Of a stretch of 64,000 bases of DNA, positions 36,265 to 45,860 are shown in pieces. The translations under genes and the position numbers were made by a program. Location: assembly GCA_002450095.1 (NCBI GenBank), contig DJYK01000003.1:1-64000 (forward strand). The letters are read 5' to 3'. Under the pieces are notes generated by a model, which was not told where the DNA came from, did not search any database, and saw only the letters and a list, made by a program, of their open reading frames with translations. Numbering within the stretch: position 1 is the first letter of the stretch; each line of letters begins with the position of its first letter. Origin of the DNA: Mageeibacillus sp. UBA6980. GTDB lineage: Bacteria; Bacillota; Clostridia; Saccharofermentanales; Saccharofermentanaceae.

Positions 36265-38780
36265 ACAGTAAAAAGATATTAGCAGTCATCTTATGTGCTT
36301 CTCTTTTGGCGGGATGCTCCGCGAACGGCACAGAAGAGTCAGCCTTACCTTCCGGTACTTCATCCCCTTCTTCCGTATCCGAAGGAGGCGATGAGGTCAC
36401 ATCTTCTTCCGGGAGCGGATTGGAAGATACATCCGCCGCGACATCCGTCACCTCATCTTCTCTTGACACAGGAGATCTTACCGAGACAGGAAGAGGCTAT
36501 GAAGGCATCGAAGGGACCGGTGATTATAACTACGGCGAAGCACTTCAGAAATCCCTCCTGTTCTACGAGCTTCAAAGATCGGGAGATCTTCCTGAACAGA
36601 CAAGATGCAACTGGAGATCAGACAGCGGTCTTAACGACGGACAGGATGCGGGACTGGATCTTACCGGCGGATGGTACGATGCGGGAGACAATGTTAAGTT
36701 CAATCTTCCCATGGCGTACTCGGCCGCCATGCTCTGCTGGTCGATGTACGAATTCCCCGAGAGTTATGAGGAATCGGGTCAGGCTGAGTACCTTTACGAA
36801 GACGTCAGATGGGTAACCGATTATCTTATGAGATGTCATCCTGAAGATGATGTCTATTACTATCAGGTCGGTGACGGAAACATCGACCACTCCTGGTGGG
36901 GGCCGTGCGAGGTAATGACCATGAGCCGCCCTTCCTATTATGTCGATTCGAACAATCCGGGATCGGCAGTCGCAGGAGAAGCCGCAGCGGCTCTCGCGGC
37001 GGCAAGCGTCATCTTCGAAGATTATGATCCCGACTACAGCGAACTGTGTCTCGAACATGCCGCGAGCCTCTACGAATTCGCAGACGATACGAGAAGTGAT
37101 GCGGGATATACGGCAGCAAACGGATTCTACAATTCATGGAGCGGATTCTACGATGAGCTTGCCTGGGCGGGGGCGTGGCTCTATATAGCGACCGGGGATG
37201 AAGCGTATCTCGATAATGCCGAGAGCTGCTACTCACAGGCAGGACACGACTACGACTGGTCTATGTGCTGGGATGACGTTCACATCGGAGCAGCCGTCCT
37301 GCTCGCCGAGATAACGGGCGGATCGACTTATACGTCGGCAGTCGAGGAACACTTGAATTTCTGGTGCAACGACATTACATATACTCCCGACGGTCTCGCA
37401 TGGCTCGATTCATGGGGATCGTTAAGATATGCGACAACGACGGGCTTTATCGCTTCGGTCTATTCACGCTGCAGTTCCTGCCCGTCTTCACTGGCGGAAA
37501 CATATTGGAACTTCGCGGAAGATCAGTGTAACTATGCTCTGGGATCTTCCGGGAGATCGTATATGGTAGGGTTCGGCGAGAATCCTCCCGAACATCCTCA
37601 CCACAGGACCGCTCAGGGATCCTACTGTGATAATATGAACGAACCTTCTTCACACAGGCACACTCTGTACGGAGCGCTTGTAGGCGGCCCCGATGCGTCG
37701 GGAAACTACACCGATCAGGTATCCGATTATACGGCCAATGAAGTCGCCTGCGATTATAACGCGGGGTTCACGGGACTTCTGGCAGCCATGTATTCCGAAT
37801 ATCACGGTCAGACGCTTATCGACTTCGGAGCGGTAGAACCCGTGGAACAGGAATACTCGGTCGAGGCATCGGTCAACGCTCAGGGCGAAGGATTCATCGA
37901 GGTCAAGACCGTCACATATAATATGACAGCCTGGCCTGCCAGAGCGGCGACGAATATGGAGCTTCGCTACTTCGTCGATCTGTCCGAGGTTTACGAAGCA
38001 GGATATGATGCATCCGACATACAGATAACGACAAACTATATGCAGTCAGGAAGGGTCGACGGCCTCAAGGTCTGGAATGAAGAGAATCATATCTACTATC
38101 TGTCGATAGTTTATGATGACGGCGCTCTCTATCCGGGCGGTCAGTCACAGTATAAGTCCGAAGTTCAGGTCAGGATGACGGGTCCCTCGAATATATGGGA
38201 TAACGGCAATGACTTCTCTTACCAAGGACTATCTTCGGGAAGCGGAGAATTCCTGGGTCTATACGAGAACGGATCTCTAATCTTCGGAAGCGAACCCGAT
38301 GAAGACGGCAGCGGTGCGGGAGCAAGTGTCCTTCCTTCCGAAGAAAGCGGAAGCACCGATACGGACGAGACACAGTCTCAAAGTTCCGGCTCATCTTCCG
38401 GCAGCGTCTCCTCAGATGACCTTTCCGTAAGTGTCCGTTACGACAGCAACGGCGGAAACTCCATCTCCGGAACACTTGATATCACCAACACGAGCGGAAG
38501 TACAATTCAGCTTGCGGATATCGTAATAAGCATTCTCCTGGAAGACACCTCGGATCTTGTTTTCGAGTGTTATTACGCAGGAATGAACTCTTCGAACGGA
38601 ACTTATTCGACCGTAAACGGAACCTCGGGGACGTTTGGCAGTGACAGATGCACGATCACGGCAGGTTCATCGGGAAGCATAGACGACGGCGGGACCGTGA
38701 CCGTGAACTTCTCGATCCACAGATCAGACTGGCAGGATCTCGGGTTCTCGGCAGGATCGGATGATATAGAGATAGGATGA
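36261..38780 (+). CDS. GH9 cellulase lipoprotein with CBM3c and a CBM3-like domain
   Basis: 839 residues. A lipoprotein signal (LLAGCSANG, Cys at about 19) and a 60-residue Ser/Thr linker lead to the GH9 domain (about 88-530). It carries DAGDNVKFNLPMAYSAAM (catalytic Asp pair), the substrate His in HHRTAQGS, and the acid Glu in ANEVACDYNAGF. A CBM3c-type module (about 535-680) follows, then a Ser-rich linker and a last module (about 715-839) ending SIHRSDWQDL. It cleaves cellulose outside the cell, probably processively given GH9-CBM3c. The start ATG overlaps the MATE stop. Anchoring to the membrane rather than secretion or a dockerin is notable. Confidence 0.92.
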   Translation: MNSKKILAVILCASLLAGCSANGTEESALPSGTSSPSSVSEGGDEVTSSSGSGLEDTSAATSVTSSSLDTGDLTETGRGYEGIEGTGDYNYGEALQKSLLFYELQRSGDLPEQTRCNWRSDSGLNDGQDAGLDLTGGWYDAGDNVKFNLPMAYSAAMLCWSMYEFPESYEESGQAEYLYEDVRWVTDYLMRCHPEDDVYYYQVGDGNIDHSWWGPCEVMTMSRPSYYVDSNNPGSAVAGEAAAALAAASVIFEDYDPDYSELCLEHAASLYEFADDTRSDAGYTAANGFYNSWSGFYDELAWAGAWLYIATGDEAYLDNAESCYSQAGHDYDWSMCWDDVHIGAAVLLAEITGGSTYTSAVEEHLNFWCNDITYTPDGLAWLDSWGSLRYATTTGFIASVYSRCSSCPSSLAETYWNFAEDQCNYALGSSGRSYMVGFGENPPEHPHHRTAQGSYCDNMNEPSSHRHTLYGALVGGPDASGNYTDQVSDYTANEVACDYNAGFTGLLAAMYSEYHGQTLIDFGAVEPVEQEYSVEASVNAQGEGFIEVKTVTYNMTAWPARAATNMELRYFVDLSEVYEAGYDASDIQITTNYMQSGRVDGLKVWNEENHIYYLSIVYDDGALYPGGQSQYKSEVQVRMTGPSNIWDNGNDFSYQGLSSGSGEFLGLYENGSLIFGSEPDEDGSGAGASVLPSEESGSTDTDETQSQSSGSSSGSVSSDDLSVSVRYDSNGGNSISGTLDITNTSGSTIQLADIVISILLEDTSDLVFECYYAGMNSSNGTYSTVNGTSGTFGSDRCTITAGSSGSIDDGGTVTVNFSIHRSDWQDLGFSAGSDDIEIG

Positions 38781-38801
38781 TCAACAAGGAGGATTACCAC
38801 C

Positions 38802-39440
38802 ATGAACGAGCACAAGAAGAAGTTTTACGAGAATCAGGCACAGACCATAATCAAGAAGCTCAATGCGAGAAAGATGGAAGGCTTCTACTGTCCTGATGTG
38901 CAGAGCGCCAAGTTAAAGATGCTCGAACTCATCGGGAACGAACCCAAAAGCGTCTCCTACGGCGGATCGATGACCATTGATGATAACGGCTTTAAAGATG
39001 AAGTAACAAGGGCAGGACACGAGCTTATCTTAAGGGAGCAGGCCAAGACGCCCGAAGAGAGAAAAGAGATGAACGCCAGGATCATTAATTCCGATGTATT
39101 CCTTATGAGCACGAATGCCATCACTCTTGACGGTGAACTTATTAACATCGACGGAAGAGGAAACAGAGTGAGCTTCCTCATATACGGTCCGGAACAGGTC
39201 ATCATCATCGCGGGCATGAACAAAGTCGTTACGGACAGAGAAGAAGGGATCAAGAGGACACAGAACTTCGCATCTCCTCCGAACACAGTCAGACTTAACT
39301 GCGATACTCCGTGCGCGACGATCGGAAGGTGCGGCAACTGCCTGAACGATTCCATCTGCTGCGAGATCGTCATCACAAGATGTTCGAGGATCCCCGGAAG
39401 GATCAAAGTCATACTGGTAGGAGAAGAACTCGGTTACTGA
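38802..39440 (+). CDS. LUD-domain (lactate utilization-like) protein
   Basis: 212 residues of the LUD (DUF162) family. It starts MNEHKKKFYENQAQTIIKKL and has SVSYGGSMTIDDNGF, an INIDGRGNRVSFLIYGP segment, and a C-terminal Cys-containing part (CDTPCATIGRCGNC) that may bind metal. Stand-alone members are common in Clostridia and are not proven to use lactate. AAGGAGG lies before the ATG. It follows the cellulase by 21 bases but shares no obvious function with it. Confidence 0.85.
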   Translation: MNEHKKKFYENQAQTIIKKLNARKMEGFYCPDVQSAKLKMLELIGNEPKSVSYGGSMTIDDNGFKDEVTRAGHELILREQAKTPEERKEMNARIINSDVFLMSTNAITLDGELINIDGRGNRVSFLIYGPEQVIIIAGMNKVVTDREEGIKRTQNFASPPNTVRLNCDTPCATIGRCGNCLNDSICCEIVITRCSRIPGRIKVILVGEELGY

Positions 39441-39449
39441 TCCTCTGTT

Positions 39450-41804
39450 TCAGGATACTTCCTTAGAAGGTATCTTCTCTATCTCATAAAGTCTCGAAGA
39501 GAAATCCTGAAAGAGCCTTATGTTATCGTTAAGCCCCAATGCTGCAAAGCGGGGCTTTAAATGTATGCCCGCGTACATCATCGCATCACCGTACATACGA
39601 TGAGTTTCCTTCTCGTAATTCATCTTTACAAACTTCGAGATAATGCCGTGGATGAACCCGTCGGGTCTTATGTGGAACGGGACCGACGTGTTGATAAGGC
39701 CGCCCATGATCCTGATATCATAGGAGAGGCTCCTGTTCTCGATCTTATAGAAAGCGTCTTCCGTAAGTCCTGCCGGATACAGTATATCCTGATGAGTATT
39801 CGGCATCGCGAGACTGTTCATGAGAAGCGATACCGCAGAAGATCCGTCAGGTGAAGCGATGGTCCATGATAGAGTCTTACCGTCGTCAAAAGAAGTCTTC
39901 CTGTAGAACCTTCCGAACTGCATAAGCTTCCTGTTCTCTTTATAGAAAGTAATCTGCTGCTTTATCTTCCCGAACTCGGCTTTATTAAGATCACAAAGGT
40001 TGCACTCATAGCCGCAAACTCCGAAAGCCGCCACATTAAACCTTGTATCAAGGGGAGTTTTCCTTAATGTCTGATGGTTCGGCACATCCGATACGTGACA
40101 CGTATATGTCGATTGCGGATAACCGTACGAATAACCGTTCTGGATTATTCCTCTCTGATAAGCATCCGTGTCGTCAGACGCCCAGATCTGCGGAAAGTAC
40201 GAGAGTATCCCTAGGTCGAATCTGTTGCCGCCCGATGCACACCCCTCAAAAAGTATATGAGGAAACTTCTTTGTAAGCTCGCTCATAACGCGGTACAGGC
40301 CGAGGATATATCTGTGGGCGACTTCGCCCTGCCTGTCTGAGGAAAGTGACGAGGAATACACATCCGTGAAGTTACGGTTATAATCCCACTTCACATATGA
40401 GATATCAGCGGAAGAGAATACATTGCTCATGGCCTCTATGATATAGTCCTGCACATCAACGCGCGTCAGATCCAGGAGCATCTGATTGCGGCCGGTCGAA
40501 TGTTTTTTGCCTTGTATCCGCATAGCCCATTCGGGATGTGCCCGGTAAAGATCAGAGTTCTCGTTTACCATCTCGGGCTCGACCCAGATCCCGAACTCGA
40601 GACCGAGTTTTCTAATCTTGTCACAGATCCCCTTAACGCCGTGAGGAAGTTTCTTCTTATCTGGCACCCAATCTCCGAGCGATGAAGTATCATCGTTTCT
40701 TCCCTTGAACCATCCGTCATCCATAACGAACAATTCGACACCGGCGAACTTAGCCCGGCGTGCGAGACGTAAAAGCTTGCTCTCGCTGATGTTAAAGTAG
40801 GACGCCTCCCAGGAATTCAAGAGGACGGGCCGAAGTCTGTCCTTCCACTCTCCGCTCACAATATGCGAATTGACAAAGTCGTGCATATTATGGCTCATAG
40901 TGTTGCAGCCCGAGCATGAATAAGTCATGACCGCTTCCGGGCTTATGAAGGACTCTCCTTTCTCAAGTTTCCATGTAAACCCCTGCGGGTTGATGCCGGT
41001 TACAAGACGGACCTTACCGTAAGGATCTTTCCCGACATATGTATAGTGATTGCCGCTGTAGATGAGATTGAAGCCGAAGACTTCACCGAAGTCCTCATCG
41101 AATGCACCTCGCCCGAGCATAACGAAAGGATTCGCACGGTTGGAGGAAGATCCGGTGCTTGATGAGTTAACGAGTCCGGCGGAACCTACCTTATGGATAT
41201 TCCTGCTCATCTCTCGGGTCCACGCACCGTTAAATGTAATGAATGAATAATCTCCCGGATCGAAGTCGAGCTGCATGCTCATGATGCGTTCGATCGTGAT
41301 ATCGCCATCGCCTTCATTCGTTAACACGCATGATCTCGTGATGACATTGCACTCCTCGTAGATCGTATAGATAAGCACCAATGTAATCTTGTTTTCTCTG
41401 TCCTTGAGGCGGACTTTAAGAACTTTCGCATTATCTCCGTAAGATGAGGGAACGCCTTCTTCCCTGACCTTACCTTCGGACAGTTCGTGATCTTCATATA
41501 CAAAGTCACATGTACGGCTGCCGTCAGTATTGATCAGTTCGAGCGAAGGCTCTCTGACATCGCCCTTACCGGGAGCGCTTATCTCGAGCCTCACGCCTTC
41601 AAGACTGATCGAATTATGCTCCGCATCGTATACGCTTGAATTGCCCGGGGCGAATTCCCATTGCTCGGCAATACCGTCCGCATCCTCGAGTCTTATCTTT
41701 CTTCCGTAATACAGATGCTCCAGGTGTCCCGTCGGCATCACGCGGAAGGCATATGTCGTCTTATCCGTATCAAGAACGAACAACTTATCCTTAACCGTGA
41801 TCAT
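39450..41804 (-). CDS. Alpha-galactosidase, GH36
   Basis: 784 residues, no signal peptide, hence cytoplasmic. An N-terminal beta-supersandwich (about 1-330) leads into the GH36 barrel. The nucleophile Asp is in YVKWDYNRNF near residue 470 and the acid/base is in QIWASDDTDAYQR. MDDGWFKGRNDD and FEGCASGGNRFD bind galactose. It removes alpha-1,6-galactose from melibiose, raffinose or stachyose. It is the last gene of a four-gene operon, one base after the symporter; the galactose released would feed galK-galT 11 kb away. Confidence 0.95.
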   Translation of the reverse strand: MITVKDKLFVLDTDKTTYAFRVMPTGHLEHLYYGRKIRLEDADGIAEQWEFAPGNSSVYDAEHNSISLEGVRLEISAPGKGDVREPSLELINTDGSRTCDFVYEDHELSEGKVREEGVPSSYGDNAKVLKVRLKDRENKITLVLIYTIYEECNVITRSCVLTNEGDGDITIERIMSMQLDFDPGDYSFITFNGAWTREMSRNIHKVGSAGLVNSSSTGSSSNRANPFVMLGRGAFDEDFGEVFGFNLIYSGNHYTYVGKDPYGKVRLVTGINPQGFTWKLEKGESFISPEAVMTYSCSGCNTMSHNMHDFVNSHIVSGEWKDRLRPVLLNSWEASYFNISESKLLRLARRAKFAGVELFVMDDGWFKGRNDDTSSLGDWVPDKKKLPHGVKGICDKIRKLGLEFGIWVEPEMVNENSDLYRAHPEWAMRIQGKKHSTGRNQMLLDLTRVDVQDYIIEAMSNVFSSADISYVKWDYNRNFTDVYSSSLSSDRQGEVAHRYILGLYRVMSELTKKFPHILFEGCASGGNRFDLGILSYFPQIWASDDTDAYQRGIIQNGYSYGYPQSTYTCHVSDVPNHQTLRKTPLDTRFNVAAFGVCGYECNLCDLNKAEFGKIKQQITFYKENRKLMQFGRFYRKTSFDDGKTLSWTIASPDGSSAVSLLMNSLAMPNTHQDILYPAGLTEDAFYKIENRSLSYDIRIMGGLINTSVPFHIRPDGFIHGIISKFVKMNYEKETHRMYGDAMMYAGIHLKPRFAALGLNDNIRLFQDFSSRLYEIEKIPSKEVS

Positions 41805-41805
41805 A

Positions 41806-43650
41806 TCATGCCTCCCTGGCCTTCAATTCAGTGATGATCTCTCCGAGCTTCTTATCGGTAAGTATATATTTTCTCTTAAAGATAAGAACTGCAACCATCA
41901 GTACTATGATAGGCGCGAGAGTCATAACCAGTCTTAATCCGATTACGGAATTGGAACTGATCGTCTCGACTACACCGTTATGAATATCATCTATCTTGGC
42001 AATGAGTGTCGAATTCGTGATGGCTACATCGGAGTTCTCCTTGATGTTGAAGATTGCAAGGCTGATGGATGCAACCAGAGCCGAGATACCCGATGCGAGC
42101 TTTACAACGAAAGTCTGCATCGAGAAGATAACCGACTCATCTCTTCTGTTGTTCTTAAGATGTCCGTAGTCTACCGTGTTCGCGAGGAATATAGTAACTA
42201 CTACGTTAAGGATACCTACCGCGGCCATGATGAAGAAGCCGGGAACGAAGAACGGGAATACGCTCTTAAGACCGGCGAGTGCCATAACAAGAAGAACAAC
42301 ATAGCCGAATACTGCAGAACCCACGCAAAGATAGAATATCTTCAATGTACTGAAGAATCTTCTTAATAAAGGGAACAGTATCATCATCGACAGGATCTGA
42401 ATACCGCCGGAGAAAGTATTGAACAAAGTATAATTACCCTGCCAGTTAGTTCCTGCAAGATCGTACTTAAAGAAGTAGATAAGCAGGTTCGACGTGATAT
42501 AAACAGCGGAATTTACAAGTACGATCGTTATAACGATAGTCATCGCCTGATCGTTTTGAACAAGTGCCTTAAACATCTGTCCTACGGATGCTGTCTTGAT
42601 ATCGACCGAAGACTTCTCCTTGATGAAAAGACATGTGATGGTTACGAATACGACGAACAGTATGCCGATGATTATGGAGAAATACTTAAAACCGACTCTC
42701 TCCACTTCGAGATTGGAGTCCATCTGTATCGATGCCTGTAAGGAAGACTCTCCGGATAATTCAGCGTAAGTATCCGAATCGACATAGAACGCTACTACGG
42801 GATCGGTATCAACAAAGGTCTGATCGTCTTCCGATCCTTCGTAATCGCCCTTGACGAACTCTACATTGGACGCCTCGATCTCCTGTCCGTTGATCGTGAG
42901 AGTTACATCGGCATTCGAAGAATTAACGTAGAGAACATCATCGAAGTCACCGAACACTCTGCTCGCACCCCGGATTGTTGTGGAAACCTGCAAAGCGTCA
43001 CCGCTGAACTCAGTTACATTGCCTGTCGGGTTCTGATCTGCATCGACCTCCACAACAAAGGCAGTGTATTTCAGACCGTCACTCGTGGAGAACTCCTTGG
43101 TAAGAAGATCGCTTTCTTTGGAAGCGAACATATTACCAAGAGCAGCAACACTCATAACCGTGAGGATCGTTATCAACGCGGAACCGACACCCGCTGCGGA
43201 TCTCGCCAGAGTCGTAAGACCTTCTCTCTCCTTACCGCTCTCCGTGAATGCCGGGATCATTGACCAGTAAGGAATATCCATCATGGTATAGGTTATGCCC
43301 CAGAGGATATATGTAACTGCCGCATATGCGATCAAACCGCCGCCGTCAAGAGAAGGCGGAGCGGAGAACATGACGATCAGGATGATCGCATTCGTGACCG
43401 TTCCGATCATAAGCCACGGACGGAACTTACCCCAGCGTGTCTTAGTCTTCGCTACTATAACACCCATGATCGGGTCATTAAATGCATCGAATACTCTCGC
43501 GGCCATGAGTATGATTCCCATAGCAATGGCGGATACTCCGAGAATGTCCTGGAAATAGTAAAGGACATAGCTCGCCGAGAGCATATAGACCATATCTTTA
43601 CCGACGGCACCTAAGCCGTAGGCAATCTTCTCTCTCGCTGTCAGTCTCAT
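41806..43650 (-). CDS. GPH-family sugar symporter with a large outer insert
   Basis: 614 residues, about 150 longer than usual MelB-type carriers. Family signatures are RVFDAFNDPIMGVIVAKTKT with RWGKFRPWL between helices 2 and 3, and DIPYWSMIPAFTESGKERE after helix 4. Between helix 5 and helix 6 (about residues 175-318) lies an inserted polar, beta-rich domain (DVTLTINGQEIEASNVEF... DTDPVVAFYVDSDTYAEL) predicted to be outside the membrane. It probably imports alpha-galactosides with Na+ or H+ for the adjoining GH36. It overlaps the preceding gene by four bases. Confidence 0.88.
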   Translation of the reverse strand: MRLTAREKIAYGLGAVGKDMVYMLSASYVLYYFQDILGVSAIAMGIILMAARVFDAFNDPIMGVIVAKTKTRWGKFRPWLMIGTVTNAIILIVMFSAPPSLDGGGLIAYAAVTYILWGITYTMMDIPYWSMIPAFTESGKEREGLTTLARSAAGVGSALITILTVMSVAALGNMFASKESDLLTKEFSTSDGLKYTAFVVEVDADQNPTGNVTEFSGDALQVSTTIRGASRVFGDFDDVLYVNSSNADVTLTINGQEIEASNVEFVKGDYEGSEDDQTFVDTDPVVAFYVDSDTYAELSGESSLQASIQMDSNLEVERVGFKYFSIIIGILFVVFVTITCLFIKEKSSVDIKTASVGQMFKALVQNDQAMTIVITIVLVNSAVYITSNLLIYFFKYDLAGTNWQGNYTLFNTFSGGIQILSMMILFPLLRRFFSTLKIFYLCVGSAVFGYVVLLVMALAGLKSVFPFFVPGFFIMAAVGILNVVVTIFLANTVDYGHLKNNRRDESVIFSMQTFVVKLASGISALVASISLAIFNIKENSDVAITNSTLIAKIDDIHNGVVETISSNSVIGLRLVMTLAPIIVLMVAVLIFKRKYILTDKKLGEIITELKAREA

Positions 43651-45122
43651 AAGGTCACCCCCTTAAGTCCCATGGCTATTTTTACTGCATTATAGGCTCC
43701 GTCGTAAAGACCGAACTTCTTATTAAGATCTATGGCATCGCACATATTTCGCAAGGTTACGTCATCTTCGAGGAACAGTCTTGCCATCTGCAGCGTGTGC
43801 GGAATATCCTGACACTCGAGGGAGCCGTCGCCCATCTCGGCAGAGTGGATCGCGCCCCACTGCTCATGGCCTCCGATCCTCTTTATGAACAGCTTCGGGA
43901 CAGGATAGAATGCGAGCTCGGAAGGCTTCGTTACGAGAACATCGCACGACCTCATAAGAAGGTTTGTGGCATACACCGCCTCGAAAATATTCTCGTGGCA
44001 GAACAGGTGTATTCCTTCCACATCGCCCTTAATGGCATCCGCGCAGAACTTCTTCGTCTCCTCCCAGTCGTTGATATGAGTCTTGGTATAAAGATACATG
44101 TCGGGAGCGAGCCTTCTTAAGTCCTCCCATACGTTGATGTAGTCACCTATGTTGATGTAGAGCGCTGCCTTGTTCTTCTTGATTTCAGGCAGAAGCTCGT
44201 TGATGATCGCGGCGAAGATCTCCTTCTGTGCACCTGCGCCTCCGATCGTTAGAAGGAAACGCATCGGCTTGCCTTCAGCCTTGCGTGCGAGTCTTCTCTT
44301 GTTATCCTGCTTGATGTTCTTTACAAGCTCATCGTCGATATAGTGTCCCGTGTATACAAGGCTGTCGGCAGGCATCGGCTTCAAGACCTTGTCCCCCGCC
44401 ATTCCGTTCATCGTGCGGTAGCCCAGATATGCGTAATGTGTCTGCACCGTGTGAACTGCTCCCTCGGAGAAATGCAGAGCCATCGGCCAGTTATCGGGAA
44501 CCGCGTTTACGACATACTTCATTCCTGCGTGCAATGCAGCCTGTGCAGGCCATACGTGCGTTCCGATAACGGGGATGTCCTTGGGCACGTTCTCGAATAC
44601 AGCGGCCATGAGCTCCGCGTTCTTCTGATCGGGAGCGTTATATGAGAGCTGCTTGAAGCCCGTGTAGTTCACAGGCTCCCAGACGGCCTTATTAAAGACC
44701 TTACTCTTCTGTGAGAGTCTCGAGCCCAGTGAATACAGATCATTCTGTGCGGAGATGACCTTCGTGCCGGTTGTCTCGGGATATGAATTAAGGTCCATCC
44801 AGTAAGGGGTAAGGCCCAGGGCATTTGCAGCACTCGCCATTGCCATGGAGATGCGGTAGTGACCGAATCCCATTCTGATATTACCGACAATGATGCCGTT
44901 CTCGACATCAAAGCCACTGGAAGTACCGGGCTTGGTCTTGCCTATGGCGATATTCTTAACGCCGAGGATATCACCGATATAAGGATTCTCAACAACCTCA
45001 GCAGAGTAATTAGCTTCGGAATCGTCACCGAACTTCTCGATGTTCTTCTGCTTGGTCCTCTCGGCCTTCCTAACAGCAGACGCCTTCTGCTTATTGCCGT
45101 ATACGGATTCTGATCTTTCCAT
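43647..45122 (-). CDS. GT-B-like putative glycosyltransferase
   Basis: 491 residues, soluble. Features recall MurG and monogalactosyldiacylglycerol synthase: a glycine loop GNIRMGFGHYRISMAM near residue 82, FLLTIGGAGAQKEI at the start of the second domain, and VTKPSELAFYPVPKLFI then GGHEQ near the donor site. The acceptor and sugar are unknown. The place between a TetR regulator and a galactoside transporter suggests a link to galactose-containing sugars or lipids, but this is inference. GGGGG precedes the ATG. It could instead be a sugar phosphorylase-like protein or a non-catalytic relative. Confidence 0.5.
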   Translation of the reverse strand: MERSESVYGNKQKASAVRKAERTKQKNIEKFGDDSEANYSAEVVENPYIGDILGVKNIAIGKTKPGTSSGFDVENGIIVGNIRMGFGHYRISMAMASAANALGLTPYWMDLNSYPETTGTKVISAQNDLYSLGSRLSQKSKVFNKAVWEPVNYTGFKQLSYNAPDQKNAELMAAVFENVPKDIPVIGTHVWPAQAALHAGMKYVVNAVPDNWPMALHFSEGAVHTVQTHYAYLGYRTMNGMAGDKVLKPMPADSLVYTGHYIDDELVKNIKQDNKRRLARKAEGKPMRFLLTIGGAGAQKEIFAAIINELLPEIKKNKAALYINIGDYINVWEDLRRLAPDMYLYTKTHINDWEETKKFCADAIKGDVEGIHLFCHENIFEAVYATNLLMRSCDVLVTKPSELAFYPVPKLFIKRIGGHEQWGAIHSAEMGDGSLECQDIPHTLQMARLFLEDDVTLRNMCDAIDLNKKFGLYDGAYNAVKIAMGLKGVTL

Positions 45123-45132
45123 GATTAACCCC

Positions 45133-45699
45133 CTATGCTTTTATGCCTGTAAGCAAAATGTCCACTACCTGATTAAGTGCATCCACGTAAGATATCCGGC
45201 ACTTCTTCATGGTATCCTTCTCGAAGAACCTCGCGACGCTCGCATCCATCATTATCTTGAATATGGTGAAGTCCGCGTCCTTGCGGTAAAGTCCTTCCTT
45301 CTTCCCCTGCTCGAGCAGTGCCATCGTGGGCTCCCATCCTGACTCGAGTCTTCTCGTCATCTTCTTATATGTCTTCGGGTACTTGTCCTTAAGGTCCCCG
45401 AGCTTTGTGAAATCTATCTCCGAGTAGCTCTCCGGGAATGCCGCGAGAAGCTTCCTCGTTCTTTGCTCGAGCGTGAGGCCTTCCTCCTCGAGGATCTCCT
45501 TCTCACGCCTCTTGATGCCGTCGAAAATGTAATCCACCATCTGATCGAATATCGCTTCTTTGCTGTCGAAGAACTTGTAGATGGTCTTCTTGGATATACC
45601 CATGTACTCGGCGATATCGTCCATGGTGAGCTTGAGACCCTTCTTGTTGAAGACCCGGATGGTACTTCTTAGAATATCGAGTTTCTGATTCTGTGCCAT
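45133..45699 (-). CDS. TetR/AcrR-family transcriptional regulator
   Basis: 188 residues. The N-terminal helix-turn-helix reads KKGLKLTMDDIAEYMGISKK then TIYKFFDSKEAIFDQMV. The C-terminal ligand domain is all-helical and lacks close resemblance to named groups. It is the first gene of the operon leading to the GT-like protein (10-base gap), symporter and GH36, so it probably controls itself and the operon. A 28-base palindrome (GGAAAC...GTTTCC) lies 14 bases before its ATG and may be its operator. Confidence 0.88.
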   Translation of the reverse strand: MAQNQKLDILRSTIRVFNKKGLKLTMDDIAEYMGISKKTIYKFFDSKEAIFDQMVDYIFDGIKRREKEILEEEGLTLEQRTRKLLAAFPESYSEIDFTKLGDLKDKYPKTYKKMTRRLESGWEPTMALLEQGKKEGLYRKDADFTIFKIMMDASVARFFEKDTMKKCRISYVDALNQVVDILLTGIKA

Positions 45700-45712
45700 A
45701 CGAACTCCTTAC

Positions 45713-45740
45713 GGAAACTGCATTTACAATTCGAGTTTCC
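45713..45740. promoter_or_regulatory. Putative TetR operator, GGAAAC-N16-GTTTCC
   Basis: GGAAACTG at the left and AGTTTCC at the right end form a 28-base dyad between a possible -10 (minus strand TATCAT, about 45749-45754) and the tetR ribosome binding site. Placement just past the -10 is typical for a self-repressing TetR protein. The same half-sites and total length occur in the two operon-end hairpins at 45777-45804 and 48694-48721. Confidence 0.5.
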
Positions 45741-45770
45741 TTAAGTGTATGATAACACCTTCGCTCCAAA

Positions 45771-45806
45771 CAAAAAGGAAACTGATTCCACAAAATCAGT
45801 TTCCTT
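45771..45806 (-). terminator. Terminator of lipoprotein operon B
   Basis: Minus strand: AAGGAAACTGATT pairs with AATCAGTTTCCTT over 13 bp, followed by TTTTTG. It lies 54 bases after the last lipoprotein gene. A homologous hairpin at 48689-48723 ends the neighbouring operon, with flanks (AAACAAAAA, TTGTGCA) also conserved. Confidence 0.85.
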
Positions 45807-45860
45807 CTGTTGTGCAATGTGCGCATGAGTATAACAAATATTATTTTCACCACATCTTCA

